A DNA stretch of 28,382 bases from JBFELO01 sp041552055 (lineage in GTDB: Bacteria > Acidobacteriota > Thermoanaerobaculia > Thermoanaerobaculales > Sulfomarinibacteraceae). A program made the position numbers and the translations under genes. The stretch covers positions 1-28,382 of the forward strand of contig JBFELO010000055.1 of the NCBI GenBank assembly GCA_041552055.1, written 5' to 3'. The notes below the pieces were generated by a model. That model did not search any database. It worked only from the letters and a program-made list of their open reading frames with translations, and had not been told where the DNA came from. Every line of letters starts with the position of its first letter. Positions within the stretch are counted from its first letter, which is position 1. Below, piece by piece: positions 8,282 through 15,717 of the stretch.

Positions 8282-8775
8282 GGTGTCTCCAGCAGCCGCA
8301 AGAGCCGGTCGACCACCGGTTCCAGGAGCTCGGGTTCGAACAGTCCTCTGTAGCTCGCGATCAGCTGACCGTCACGGTCGATGATCAGGAGGTTGGGCCG
8401 GCCGGTGTCGAGCTCGAGCTCGGTCGCCCAGAGCCGGTCCACGTCGATCAGGATGGAAACACCCTCCGGCACGCGCTCGCGGATCTTGGCTGCCACGGAG
8501 TCGTAGGTTGCCTTCGAGTCAGCCGGAACATCCGCAACTCGGAGGAAGTGAATGCCGTCAATCCGCTCGCGCAGATGGCGCTCCCACGGTTTGATGTTGC
8601 GCAGGCGTTTGGCGGTGACCGCCAAGACCACCACGACGTGACCGCGATGCTCGGCAAGGCTGTCCTGGAGTCCGTATTGATCGCGGAGCTGCAGACCGCT
8701 GATGGCGTCGACCGATTCCTGCGGACCGACAACCACCGCGGCCATGGTCAGGGCGGACACGAGGGACGAGAACAA
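8278..8775 (-). CDS. Thioredoxin-fold protein without cysteines, first gene of the crtY-crtI-crtB operon
   Basis: The 165-residue product begins with a short hydrophobic stretch (FSSLVSALTMAAVVVG), a probable signal peptide or anchor. It then has a peroxiredoxin/thioredoxin-like pattern: strand VVVVLAV where the active site should follow, and RPNLLIIDRDGQLIASYRG as the late strand-turn-strand. It contains no cysteine at all, so thiol redox chemistry is excluded. The TTG start at 8775 is supported by AGGAG nine bases upstream (CTCCT at 8785-8789 on the plus strand) and by a promoter just behind it. Its stop overlaps the crtY start as GTGA. The family assignment is from pattern only. A scaffold or binding role beside the carotenoid enzymes is a guess from context. 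Confidence 0.7.
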   Translation of the reverse strand: MFSSLVSALTMAAVVVGPQESVDAISGLQLRDQYGLQDSLAEHRGHVVVVLAVTAKRLRNIKPWERHLRERIDGIHFLRVADVPADSKATYDSVAAKIRERVPEGVSILIDVDRLWATELELDTGRPNLLIIDRDGQLIASYRGLFEPELLEPVVDRLLRLLETP

Positions 8776-8798
8776 CTGCGCGGGCTCCTGAGGGACGC

Positions 8799-8828
8799 AA
8801 TGTATCAGGGCGGCGCGGTGAATTCCAA
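8799..8828 (-). promoter_or_regulatory. Candidate sigma-70 promoter for the minus carotenoid operon
   Basis: Read on the minus strand, TTGGAA (8823-8828) and TACATT (8799-8804) are separated by 18 bases. Transcription would start near 8792, leaving a leader of under 20 bases that contains AGGAG before the TTG start at 8775. The agreement of promoter, ribosome site and start supports all three. Confidence 0.55.
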
Positions 8829-8939
8829 AGTCTGTGTCCGGAGCCGTCGCCGATTCACTGCGGCGTGTTGTAGAATATCGCGAGACTCAGACTACGTGTT
8901 ATGAAGGTTTGCCCGTGTCGATGCGCGGTGCGTGCCGCC

Positions 8940-8951
8940 TGACAAGTGTCA
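8940..8951. repeat. Short inverted repeat upstream of the HdeD gene
   Basis: TGACA (8940-8944) and TGTCA (8947-8951) form a 5-bp inverted repeat with a two-base gap, 32 bases before the HdeD start. It could be an operator. It is short enough to be chance. Confidence 0.25.
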
Positions 8952-8983
8952 CGTGCGACTCAAAACAGAGTAAGGAGGAGAGC

Positions 8984-9730
8984 ATGGAGCATGCACGTTG
9001 GGCCCACGAGGCGAAGAAGAACGCGACCTGGCTGATCGTGCTGGGAGTCCTGACGGCGATTCTCGGTGTGCTGGCGATTGCATCACCGATGATGACCGGC
9101 ATCGCCGTGACGCTGTTTATCGGGGGTCTGCTGGCCTTCATGGGGGTCCTGCAGATCATCGCGGCCTTCAAGTCGGGACAGTGGGGATCGGGCATCATCG
9201 GCACCCTCATCGGTCTGCTGTCCATCGCCGCTGGCTTGCTGATGATCTTCCGGCCGGGAATCGGCCTGGCCACACTGACCCTGTTCCTGGCCGCCTACTT
9301 TCTCGTCGACGGCATCTTCGAGATCATCGCCGCGTTCAAGATGAAACCAGAGAGCGGCTGGGGTTGGATGCTGTTCAACGGCATCATCGCGGCCCTCCTC
9401 GGCTTCCTGCTGTGGCGGCAGTGGCCGGTGTCCGGCAGCTATGCCATCGGGGTTCTGTTCGGGATCCACATTCTAATGTCGGGCATCGTGATGGCCGTCG
9501 TGGGCTTCGGCGCCCGCCGCATCACCGACGCCATAGAGGAGACCGTGGAGGACGTCGTCGAGGGAGCGAAGGAGATCGCCGCCGATGTGGCCGAGGCCAC
9601 GGGTGCAGCCGCCGAAGCGGTGGTTGACACCTCCAAGGACGTGGCCGCAGGCGTCGTCGATGCGGCAAAGGGGATGGTCGACGAGGCGAAGGACCTGGTC
9701 GGCGACGAGGACGAACAGAAGAAGGACTAG
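8984..9730 (+). CDS. HdeD/DUF308 family membrane protein with long charged tail
   Basis: The 248-residue protein has about six membrane segments between residues 13 and 180 in two DUF308-like halves, for example TWLIVLGVLTAILGVLAIAS and the later GLATLTLFLAAYFLVDGIFE. HdeD proteins are inner-membrane proteins linked to acid and general stress; the molecular role is unclear. From about residue 184 a tail of roughly 65 residues rich in Ala, Glu, Asp, Val and Lys follows, forming an amphipathic helical repeat such as EETVEDVVEGAKEIAADV and VVDAAKGMVDEAKDLV, unlike compact HdeD proteins. ATG 8984 is chosen because GGAGGAG lies immediately upstream, although the frame is open from 8834. It is divergent from the carotenoid arm and stands alone. 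Confidence 0.82.
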   Translation: MEHARWAHEAKKNATWLIVLGVLTAILGVLAIASPMMTGIAVTLFIGGLLAFMGVLQIIAAFKSGQWGSGIIGTLIGLLSIAAGLLMIFRPGIGLATLTLFLAAYFLVDGIFEIIAAFKMKPESGWGWMLFNGIIAALLGFLLWRQWPVSGSYAIGVLFGIHILMSGIVMAVVGFGARRITDAIEETVEDVVEGAKEIAADVAEATGAAAEAVVDTSKDVAAGVVDAAKGMVDEAKDLVGDEDEQKKD

Positions 9731-9768
9731 CAGCGCCTCACCGCGACCGGCAACCTCGTCAGACCACG

Positions 9769-9800
9769 CGAGGGTCCGAAAGGGCCCTCTACCCTCGTTT
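9769..9800 (+). terminator. Candidate terminator after the HdeD gene
   Basis: CGAGGGT (9769-9775) pairs perfectly with ACCCTCG (9791-9797), followed by TTT. A competing stem, GAGGGTCC/GGGCCCTC around GAAA (9770-9777 with 9782-9789, one G-T pair), overlaps it. Both lie between convergent genes, so termination is likely but the T tract is short. Confidence 0.5.
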
Positions 9801-9931
9801 GGAGTGGAGCGGTGGCGGAGTCTAGTTGATGCGTAATCGATGACGGTGAGGATGACGATGACGACGGGGAGGACGGCTGGGAGGCTCCCTGCCGGTCGAG
9901 GGGCCAGAAGTGGACAGAAGAGGCCCGACTC

Positions 9932-10927
9932 TCAAGTCGCCAGTTTCGTTGCCAGATACTCGGCAGCCCTGCGCTCGGCCCAGAACACCGGCGCCCATGG
10001 CGGACCTTCCACGAAGCCGACATGGCCGCCGGAACGAGGAAAGACGCCCTCGATCAATGGATTCGCAGTGAACTCCCCGGGCGGAATTCCCTCCTCGCTG
10101 AGGAACGGGTCGTCGAGAGCGCGGATCACCAGCGTAGGTCGGCGTATGAAGGGCAGGAATTTCCTCGAGCTGGAGCGCGCATAGTAGTCGGACCAGTCGC
10201 GAAATCCGTTCAGCGGAGCCGTCCCGAGGTTGTCGAACTCGCGCAACGAGCGCGCCGCCAGGAGCGCCGTCACGTCGATGTGGTCCTGGAGCATGATGGC
10301 CTTCGCCCTGACCTTCCGTTGCAGCTTGCGCAGCAGGTAGCGCTGGTAGGCCCGCGACAGACCGCGCTCGATCGTGACGATTCCGGCGGCGAGGTCGAAC
10401 GGGGGCGAGATCGCGACCGCGGCGCGGACCGCGGCGTCATCCGCCGGATCCCGTCCGCGTTCGCCGAGGTACTTGAGGAGCACGTTGCCGCCCAGCGAGA
10501 ACCCGACCGCGCCGAGCGGGCGGTCGGGGGACCGCGCCGTCAGGAGATCGAGGATGGCTGCGGGATCTTCAGTGTCCCCGGCGTGGTAGAAGCGGGGGAG
10601 TCGGTTGGGCTCTCCGCTGCACGACCGAAAGTTGAGCGCGACCGATCCGAGACCTCTTCGAGCCAGGGCGCGCTGCATCTCGAGCACGTACTCAGATTTC
10701 GACGATCCCTCGAGGCCGTGCATGACCAGCACCAACGGCGCGTCCGGAGCCGGCGACCTGCCACCGACCTCGACCGCCCAGTCGAGGTCGACGAAATCGC
10801 CGTCCTCGAGCTCGATCCGCTCGCGCTCGCTGACGACGCCGTCCAGTGACCGCAGAAACCTCGCACCGACCGTCTGCATGTGAGGTCCCGGCAGCCACCG
10901 CGCGGGATTGAAGTGCCGATTGTCCAT
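9932..10927 (-). CDS. YheT-type alpha/beta hydrolase
   Basis: This is a 331-residue alpha/beta-hydrolase of the YheT/ABHD1-3 group, which contains esterases and lipid hydrolases. The nucleophile elbow is GFSLGG, with Ser144. HG at 70-71 (VMHGLEGSSKS) forms the oxyanion-hole strand. NFRSCSGEPNR (about 99-109) is diagnostic for this group. An acid (ALDDPF) and the final histidine (GGHVGFV) complete the triad. The N-terminal FNPARWLPGPHMQT is also typical. ATG 10927 is the only sensible start; there is no clear ribosome site before it, although a TATCAT lies 11 bases upstream. It follows the CPBP protease gene by 25 bases on the same strand, suggesting co-transcription. The substrate is unknown. 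Confidence 0.88.
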   Translation of the reverse strand: MDNRHFNPARWLPGPHMQTVGARFLRSLDGVVSERERIELEDGDFVDLDWAVEVGGRSPAPDAPLVLVMHGLEGSSKSEYVLEMQRALARRGLGSVALNFRSCSGEPNRLPRFYHAGDTEDPAAILDLLTARSPDRPLGAVGFSLGGNVLLKYLGERGRDPADDAAVRAAVAISPPFDLAAGIVTIERGLSRAYQRYLLRKLQRKVRAKAIMLQDHIDVTALLAARSLREFDNLGTAPLNGFRDWSDYYARSSSRKFLPFIRRPTLVIRALDDPFLSEEGIPPGEFTANPLIEGVFPRSGGHVGFVEGPPWAPVFWAERRAAEYLATKLAT

Positions 10928-10952
10928 GACGAGACAGATGATAACGGCGCCG

Positions 10953-11972
10953 TCAGCGTGGCGCCCGGCTGTCGAGCCGGGCGTCAAAGGCCGTATCCGC
11001 GCATCGCCGCGACGAGCCCTGGCTCGGCGTATCGCCACCGGCATCTGTTCCGCCGGTTTCAGAGCCGGCGTTCGATTCATCTGAATCGGGGGTTTCGGGG
11101 CCGCGGTGGACCGATCCGTCCGATGTTCCGTCGGTGGGGATCGTGGCCAGGACGTCGCGCAGCGACTGCCACACGAGTGCACAGAGGATGAGAACGAGGG
11201 CGATCGTGCAGGAAAGGGCGCCCTCGGGCCCGAACTGGCCACCGGTCAGCAGCCCGTCACGAGCTCCGGTCACGCCGAAACCATCGATCGGCGGAGCGAT
11301 CCGGATGCCGCTGATCGGAAACCCCAGGGTCACAATCGAGGCGTTCCACACCCAGTGCAGGGCCCACGCGCCGAGGATGCTGGCCCTCGTCCACACGAGC
11401 AGACCGAGTACCAGGCTGATCAGGACGACGTTGAGCACGGCGACCGGCGTGGCGTTCGGGTTGTCGGCATGGACGAGCCCGAACAACGCGGACACGAGGA
11501 GGTTCACCGCCAGGCCGGCCCAGAGCCAGGCCCACTGGAGTGGTCCGGGCGGATGATCCATGCCCCATCGCCGTAGCAGCAGTCGGACAAGCACGAACAG
11601 CACCGCCGCGACCAGCGTCATGGCGACGCCGCGGAACACCAGCTCCTCCAGCAGTGCCTGAACCGCAAAGAACAGCCAGGTCAGGGCCGGCCCGATCGGG
11701 TCGCCTGACGCTGGATACGCCTGCCACCCCGGGCCTTGGCGGTATCCGCCGGCAACGAAGGCCGGAACGATAGTGGCCGCGAGCAGTCCAACGGCGAGCC
11801 CCGTCCCTTCTGCCGCCGACCGCCAGGACGGCGTGCCGACGCTCGCAGGCGGCGGCTCGAGTCGGCGGAGCACCCATCGCAGCAGGAGCCCCACCAGCAG
11901 GCACAGTCCGAGCAGTACCCCGTCGGCGATCGAGAAGAACCTCATGGCAGAAAGAATCTCGAGAGATGTCAT
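10953..11972 (-). CDS. CPBP family intramembrane glutamic protease
   Basis: This polytopic membrane protein belongs to the CPBP (Rce1/Abi) family, which cleaves or modifies membrane proteins and peptides. The catalytic motifs are present: EELVFRG with Glu109, Glu110 and Arg114, the histidine motif FGLVHADNP, and HWVWNAS. Seven or so hydrophobic segments surround them. After the last segment the protein continues as a hydrophilic tail of about 65 residues, rich in Ser, Gly, Asp and Thr, which is not part of the family core. The start at 11972 gives 339 residues; the ATG at 11945 (MRFFSIADG) is an equally plausible start, and neither has a strong ribosome site. It is the first gene of a likely pair with the YheT-type hydrolase. 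Confidence 0.83.
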   Translation of the reverse strand: MTSLEILSAMRFFSIADGVLLGLCLLVGLLLRWVLRRLEPPPASVGTPSWRSAAEGTGLAVGLLAATIVPAFVAGGYRQGPGWQAYPASGDPIGPALTWLFFAVQALLEELVFRGVAMTLVAAVLFVLVRLLLRRWGMDHPPGPLQWAWLWAGLAVNLLVSALFGLVHADNPNATPVAVLNVVLISLVLGLLVWTRASILGAWALHWVWNASIVTLGFPISGIRIAPPIDGFGVTGARDGLLTGGQFGPEGALSCTIALVLILCALVWQSLRDVLATIPTDGTSDGSVHRGPETPDSDESNAGSETGGTDAGGDTPSQGSSRRCADTAFDARLDSRAPR

Positions 11973-12015
11973 CGCTCATCAGTAACGCGATAGACGGCCG
12001 CGGGTTTCCACGGAA

Positions 12016-12021
12016 GTTATA
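12016..12021 (-). promoter_or_regulatory. Possible -10 element for the CPBP protease gene
   Basis: TATAAC on the minus strand lies in a small AT-rich island (about 12016-12030), 44 bases before the longer CPBP start. No convincing -35 was found at the right distance. Confidence 0.3.
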
Positions 12022-12070
12022 AAAATTTGAGACTGGATCGATCTTGATGCACGTGATCGTGGTCACGGTG

Positions 12071-12099
12071 TTCGCACCGGGCGCGGAATATGTTATACA
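12071..12099 (+). promoter_or_regulatory. Candidate promoter for the secreted DUF11-like gene
   Basis: TTCGCA (12071-12076) and TATACA (12094-12099) are spaced 17 bases, each matching four of six consensus bases. Transcription would start near 12106, giving a leader of about 105 bases before the ATG at 12211. Confidence 0.4.
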
Positions 12100-12210
12100 G
12101 TGATGGCTCACAAACTGACCACGGGGCGAGCGGGCGGTGTTTCGTCGATGCGCGACGCATCGACCGTGATGGCCGGAGTTCGGACCGTGGCCACGAGGGA
12201 GGGTGAGAAG

Positions 12211-13758
12211 ATGATCACTTCAACGACAGAGTCGACTCGAACCGGCCGTGCATTGGCTGTGGTGGCTGTGGTGGCGTTGGCGATGACGGCATTGCCGGCG
12301 ACCTCCGACGCGACCGCCAAGCTGTGGCTGTACCCAGATACCGACGATCCGCGCATGGGAGGTCATGTCGTCGAGGAGGCGACCTTCACCCTGATCGTCG
12401 AGAACGTGGGCGCCGGCGGAGGCAAGGACGCCGACAATACAGCCTACGAGACCGAGCTGATCGTGTCAGTGAACGACCTCTCCCTTCTTGTATCGATCAT
12501 GCTGGACGGCGATCCGGTGGTGATCGATTCCTACGGCGTCCCGGAGATGCCGTGCACGTTTCGTTCGATACCGCCGCACGGCAGGTACCCCTCGGACTTC
12601 GGCACAGAGGCGCTCGGCGATATCGCAGAGGGCGACGAGGTCGCTCTCGAGGTCGAGATCGAAGGAAGCCCAGGCCTCGAGGTGCACTTCGACGCCGTCG
12701 CCTACGGCCAGAAGGAGAGGAAGGAATCGGTCGAGTGCTACGACGTGGTCAACCCTTCAGGTCACCACGTCACGGCGATCGTACCCGAGGAGGCGGAGCC
12801 GGACTGTCCGGACGTCTCGATAGAGAAGTCGACGACCACGACCGGCGTCGAGGTGGGTGACGAGGTCGAGTACCTGATCGTGGTGGAGACCTCGGCCGAA
12901 TGCGGCGACCTGACCGAGGTGCAGGTGACCGAGAACATCCCGATGGTGGAGCCGGAGGATGACGGGGATCCGGTCCCGGCCTTCGAGATCATCGCCGCAG
13001 AACCCCCGCCGATCGGCCTCCTCACGGACGATCCGCTGGTCTGGGATTTCGGCACGGTGCCCGCCGGCGAGCCGCGGGAGATCATGCTGACGGTGCTGTT
13101 CAACGAGCCGCTGGCGGCCGGGGAGAGGGTCGAGAACACGGCGTGCGTGAGCGCGGCCGAGCTCGACGAGCCGATCTGCAGCAGTGCCAGGGTGGCTGTG
13201 GGCGAAACCCCTGCCGACGAGACGGTCGGCGGCGCCGGCTTCTGGTGCAACCGGATGCGGCTGGCGCTCGCGGGAATCCCGGGCGCGAGCTACTCGGTGG
13301 AAGAGCTCGAGGCGTTGCTCGCCGATGTTGACGTGCTGTCCGACGTGTTCTTCGATGTGGTCGACGTCAATACCGCGGAAGCGGCCCAGGGCGTGCTGTG
13401 CAGCCCGCGGGGCGCGCCCCCAGGGGAAAAGCTGCAACGGCAGCTGCTGGCGCTGTGGCTCAACGTCGTGAGCGAGCGGATCGGGGTCGACGTGCCGCTG
13501 GCCGACCTGTGCCCCGGCGACGAGCACATGCCGGATGACGTCGATGAGGGGATCGTCACCGTCGGCGACGCCCTGGCGGCGGCAGAGGCGGCGCTTCTGG
13601 CGGATGACCCGCCGGCAGAACGCGCCGAACTTCTCCATCTCATGGAGTTGCTCGACTTCATCAACAATGCGAGCGTGGCCGGGGAGGACGGCTGCCCGTC
13701 GGATGAGTCGGAGTCGCTGCGAGCGCGGCGCGGGTTCGGCCACCGCAGGGTCCACTAG
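12211..13758 (+). CDS. Secreted DUF11-like surface protein
   Basis: The 515-residue product starts with a signal peptide (charged start, hydrophobic core about 13-30, probable cleavage after SDATA). A first beta-rich region runs to about residue 195 and holds a cysteine in PEMPCTF. A DUF11/CARDB-like domain follows, beginning CPDVSIEKSTTTTGVEVGDE and including VTENIP and VENTACVSA, the usual signature of bacterial adhesive or structural repeats. The last 180 residues form a helical cysteine-containing region with GFWCNRMRLALAG, LLALWLNVVSERIG and LCPGDEH, similar to C-terminal modules seen on other secreted proteins. ATG 12211 is chosen for its GAGGG upstream and correct signal peptide; the frame is open from 12100. 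No anchor or sorting signal is seen. Function is unknown beyond probable envelope or extracellular location. Confidence 0.75.
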   Translation: MITSTTESTRTGRALAVVAVVALAMTALPATSDATAKLWLYPDTDDPRMGGHVVEEATFTLIVENVGAGGGKDADNTAYETELIVSVNDLSLLVSIMLDGDPVVIDSYGVPEMPCTFRSIPPHGRYPSDFGTEALGDIAEGDEVALEVEIEGSPGLEVHFDAVAYGQKERKESVECYDVVNPSGHHVTAIVPEEAEPDCPDVSIEKSTTTTGVEVGDEVEYLIVVETSAECGDLTEVQVTENIPMVEPEDDGDPVPAFEIIAAEPPPIGLLTDDPLVWDFGTVPAGEPREIMLTVLFNEPLAAGERVENTACVSAAELDEPICSSARVAVGETPADETVGGAGFWCNRMRLALAGIPGASYSVEELEALLADVDVLSDVFFDVVDVNTAEAAQGVLCSPRGAPPGEKLQRQLLALWLNVVSERIGVDVPLADLCPGDEHMPDDVDEGIVTVGDALAAAEAALLADDPPAERAELLHLMELLDFINNASVAGEDGCPSDESESLRARRGFGHRRVH

Positions 13759-13994
13759 CCCGGGTCGTACGTGTTCCGTGTCAGTGGTGTGGGACGGGCT
13801 CTCGTTCCCGTCCCCGGCCCCGTTCCGTAAGGGCGGGAGGTCCGGGTCCGCCGATCCAGCTGGCTCACGCAGAGAGTCTTCTGGCATGCCCGTCCCGGTG
13901 CCGTTCGGGTACGGGAATGGGATCGGCCGACGCCCGAGGTGTGCTGATACGTCGGGACCGGGTTCGTCGTGTCGGCGCGCGTTGGTAGCGCGCG
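13759..13994. other. GC-rich intergenic stretch with palindromes
   Basis: The 236 bases between the convergent DUF11-like and DUF362 genes hold no supported gene. They contain the hairpin at 13791-13814 and run directly into the palindrome GTAGCGCGCGCTAC (13985-13998), which is flanked by further CGCGCG runs and spans the end of the DUF362 coding frame. Confidence 0.6.
13791..13814. terminator. Hairpin between convergent genes, candidate terminator
   Basis: GGGACGGG (13791-13798) pairs perfectly with CCCGTCCC (13807-13814) across an eight-base loop, 32 bases after the DUF11-like stop. There is no T tract, so it may act as a processing or Rho-associated structure instead. Confidence 0.4.
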
Positions 13995-15557
13995 CTACGG
14001 TTGCGCGCGGCGGATTGCCGGTCTTCGAGCCGGCCGGAGCCCCGTCCCGTCCCACGTGATCGCGTCGATCTGCGCGGGGTCGTTGGTTACGGCAGCCCCG
14101 GCGGCGAGCAGGTAGGTCATGGAGTTGTCGAGGTATGTCCGAAACGCGCTGTAGGGATTCTCAGGATCCGCGCTTGGGTAAGGCCAGGGCGCCGTGTAGC
14201 CGCTTTCGATGAACGCCGGAACGAGGATGTGAGTCGTGGCCCAGATGTCGGCCGCGATCGGATCAATGCTGGCGACTAGCTCGTCTCGACGGGAGGCGAC
14301 CGAATATACGGTCATCGGCCCCAAGTGCGGCTTCGCGTTGACCCAGATGCAGTCGAGGATGTTCAGATCCGCGGTGCCGATTTCTGCCAGGAGTGCGCCG
14401 AGGACGCCGTGCCGGATGGCGTTGTGGGAGTCGGTGCCGAGGCTGTCGGTGACGACCCCCATGTAGTTCTTGACGCAGGCGGTCACGCCGTAGGTGGAGT
14501 GGTGGGACTTGAGCACGGGGACGTTGATGAAGGTGAGGCGGTCACGGTCGTAGCTCTGGTCGACATCGGACCAGATGCCGTCTCGAAGGCTGATCTTGGT
14601 GCCGAACTCGGTCTCGAACTTCGGGTAGGAAACGCGACCACCGACGTGCGCGTCGTGCGGATAGACCACGTAACCCGACCGTTGATCGCCGTCGCTGTAC
14701 TCCGTCACCTCGTCCATCCGGATGTCCGTCCAATCAAACGTTGAGACCCGGTGGTCCTGATCGCGGAAGCGGGCCACCACGTCGTACGGCGAGTGTCTCC
14801 TGTCCTCGGCATTGTTTTCGGCCCGGTCAAAGTTAACCACCGAGGCGAACTGGGCATTCTCACACACGACCACCTCGCCGGTGAAGCCGCCAGGATGGGC
14901 GATGATGGCCCGCACCAGCCCGTGCAGCAGGTCGACGTTGGTGCCGCCACGCTGGGACCACTGGTAGTTGATCTTGATCACGACGACGTCGTCCACGCCG
15001 ATGATTCCGTCAGGCCCGCCCAGCCGAGACGGGGTGGTCGAGCGGTAGAACTTCAAGCCGTTGCGGCCCATGAGATCGATCAGATTGTCGAGCCCGGGGA
15101 AGTGGTCGCCGTCGCGCTCGGCCGGACACTTGGTCACGTGGAACACTTGCGATCGGTGATCGGCCGGTGGTAGCAGCTTCGCGATCCCACGGCCGCGATC
15201 GGTCACGCCGTGGCCCCAGGACGCCAGTGCGACGAATACCCCGAGCGCGACCACGGCGACGCCGATGGCCGTGAATGCGTCGGCCCGCACCCGTCTGCGC
15301 ACGGCCACGAGCATGGCGACCAGCGGCGCGACCACCAACAGGAATCCCGTGGACAGTGCGGCTTGCTGACAGGGGTATGAAAGTCTGCTCGGTCTGAGAC
15401 CGGTGCGCATCAGCAGCCAGCCGAGCGAGAGAAGTCCGGCAACTCGTGGATGCGTCAGCAGCCGACGAGGATCGGCGCGTCGAAACGGGCTGGATTGCCG
15501 ATCTTCGCCATCGCACGATCCGTGCTCGAGCTGAGCGCAGCGCTGAGAGTCCATCAT
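13995..15557 (-). CDS. Membrane-anchored DUF362 family protein
   Basis: The 520-residue protein has two hydrophobic segments near residues 70-90 and 97-117, then a large DUF362 domain. Recognisable parts are VDDVVVIKINYQWSQRGGTN, FTGEVVVCENAQ, INVPVLKSHHSTYGVTACVK, NYMGVV and the closing SIDPIAADIWATTHIL. DUF362 proteins are poorly characterised; many carry iron-sulfur clusters, but no CxxCxxC ferredoxin motif is seen here. The domain probably faces the periplasm. ATG 15557 is chosen because GAGAGG lies five bases upstream; the frame opens at 15605. The final residues are Arg-rich and overlap the GC-rich palindrome. It appears monocistronic. Confidence 0.78.
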   Translation of the reverse strand: MMDSQRCAQLEHGSCDGEDRQSSPFRRADPRRLLTHPRVAGLLSLGWLLMRTGLRPSRLSYPCQQAALSTGFLLVVAPLVAMLVAVRRRVRADAFTAIGVAVVALGVFVALASWGHGVTDRGRGIAKLLPPADHRSQVFHVTKCPAERDGDHFPGLDNLIDLMGRNGLKFYRSTTPSRLGGPDGIIGVDDVVVIKINYQWSQRGGTNVDLLHGLVRAIIAHPGGFTGEVVVCENAQFASVVNFDRAENNAEDRRHSPYDVVARFRDQDHRVSTFDWTDIRMDEVTEYSDGDQRSGYVVYPHDAHVGGRVSYPKFETEFGTKISLRDGIWSDVDQSYDRDRLTFINVPVLKSHHSTYGVTACVKNYMGVVTDSLGTDSHNAIRHGVLGALLAEIGTADLNILDCIWVNAKPHLGPMTVYSVASRRDELVASIDPIAADIWATTHILVPAFIESGYTAPWPYPSADPENPYSAFRTYLDNSMTYLLAAGAAVTNDPAQIDAITWDGTGLRPARRPAIRRAQP

Positions 15558-15637
15558 GCCATCCTCTCGGCCCCGCCGGCCAGCACGCGAGTCCGTGCTG
15601 ACCACTGCGAAGCAATCGGGTTCGCTCGTTCGACACC

Positions 15638-15643
15638 ATTGTA
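15638..15643 (-). promoter_or_regulatory. Candidate -10 element for the DUF362 gene
   Basis: TACAAT on the minus strand lies 80 bases before the ATG at 15557, the same hexamer used at other promoters in the window. The -35 position is weak (TTTGCA only at 15-base spacing). Confidence 0.35.
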
Positions 15644-15717
15644 TGCCGGTTCCAAGCCTGCAAAGTCGTCTCGACGGGCGTGGCGAGCAGATCGGGACAC
15701 GTTCATGACGGCTTTCG

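Noticed and set aside
10962..10983. Perfect 9-bp hairpin read as a terminator
   Set aside because: It lies inside the CPBP coding frame with no T tract, and the next gene of the pair follows; kept only as an observation.
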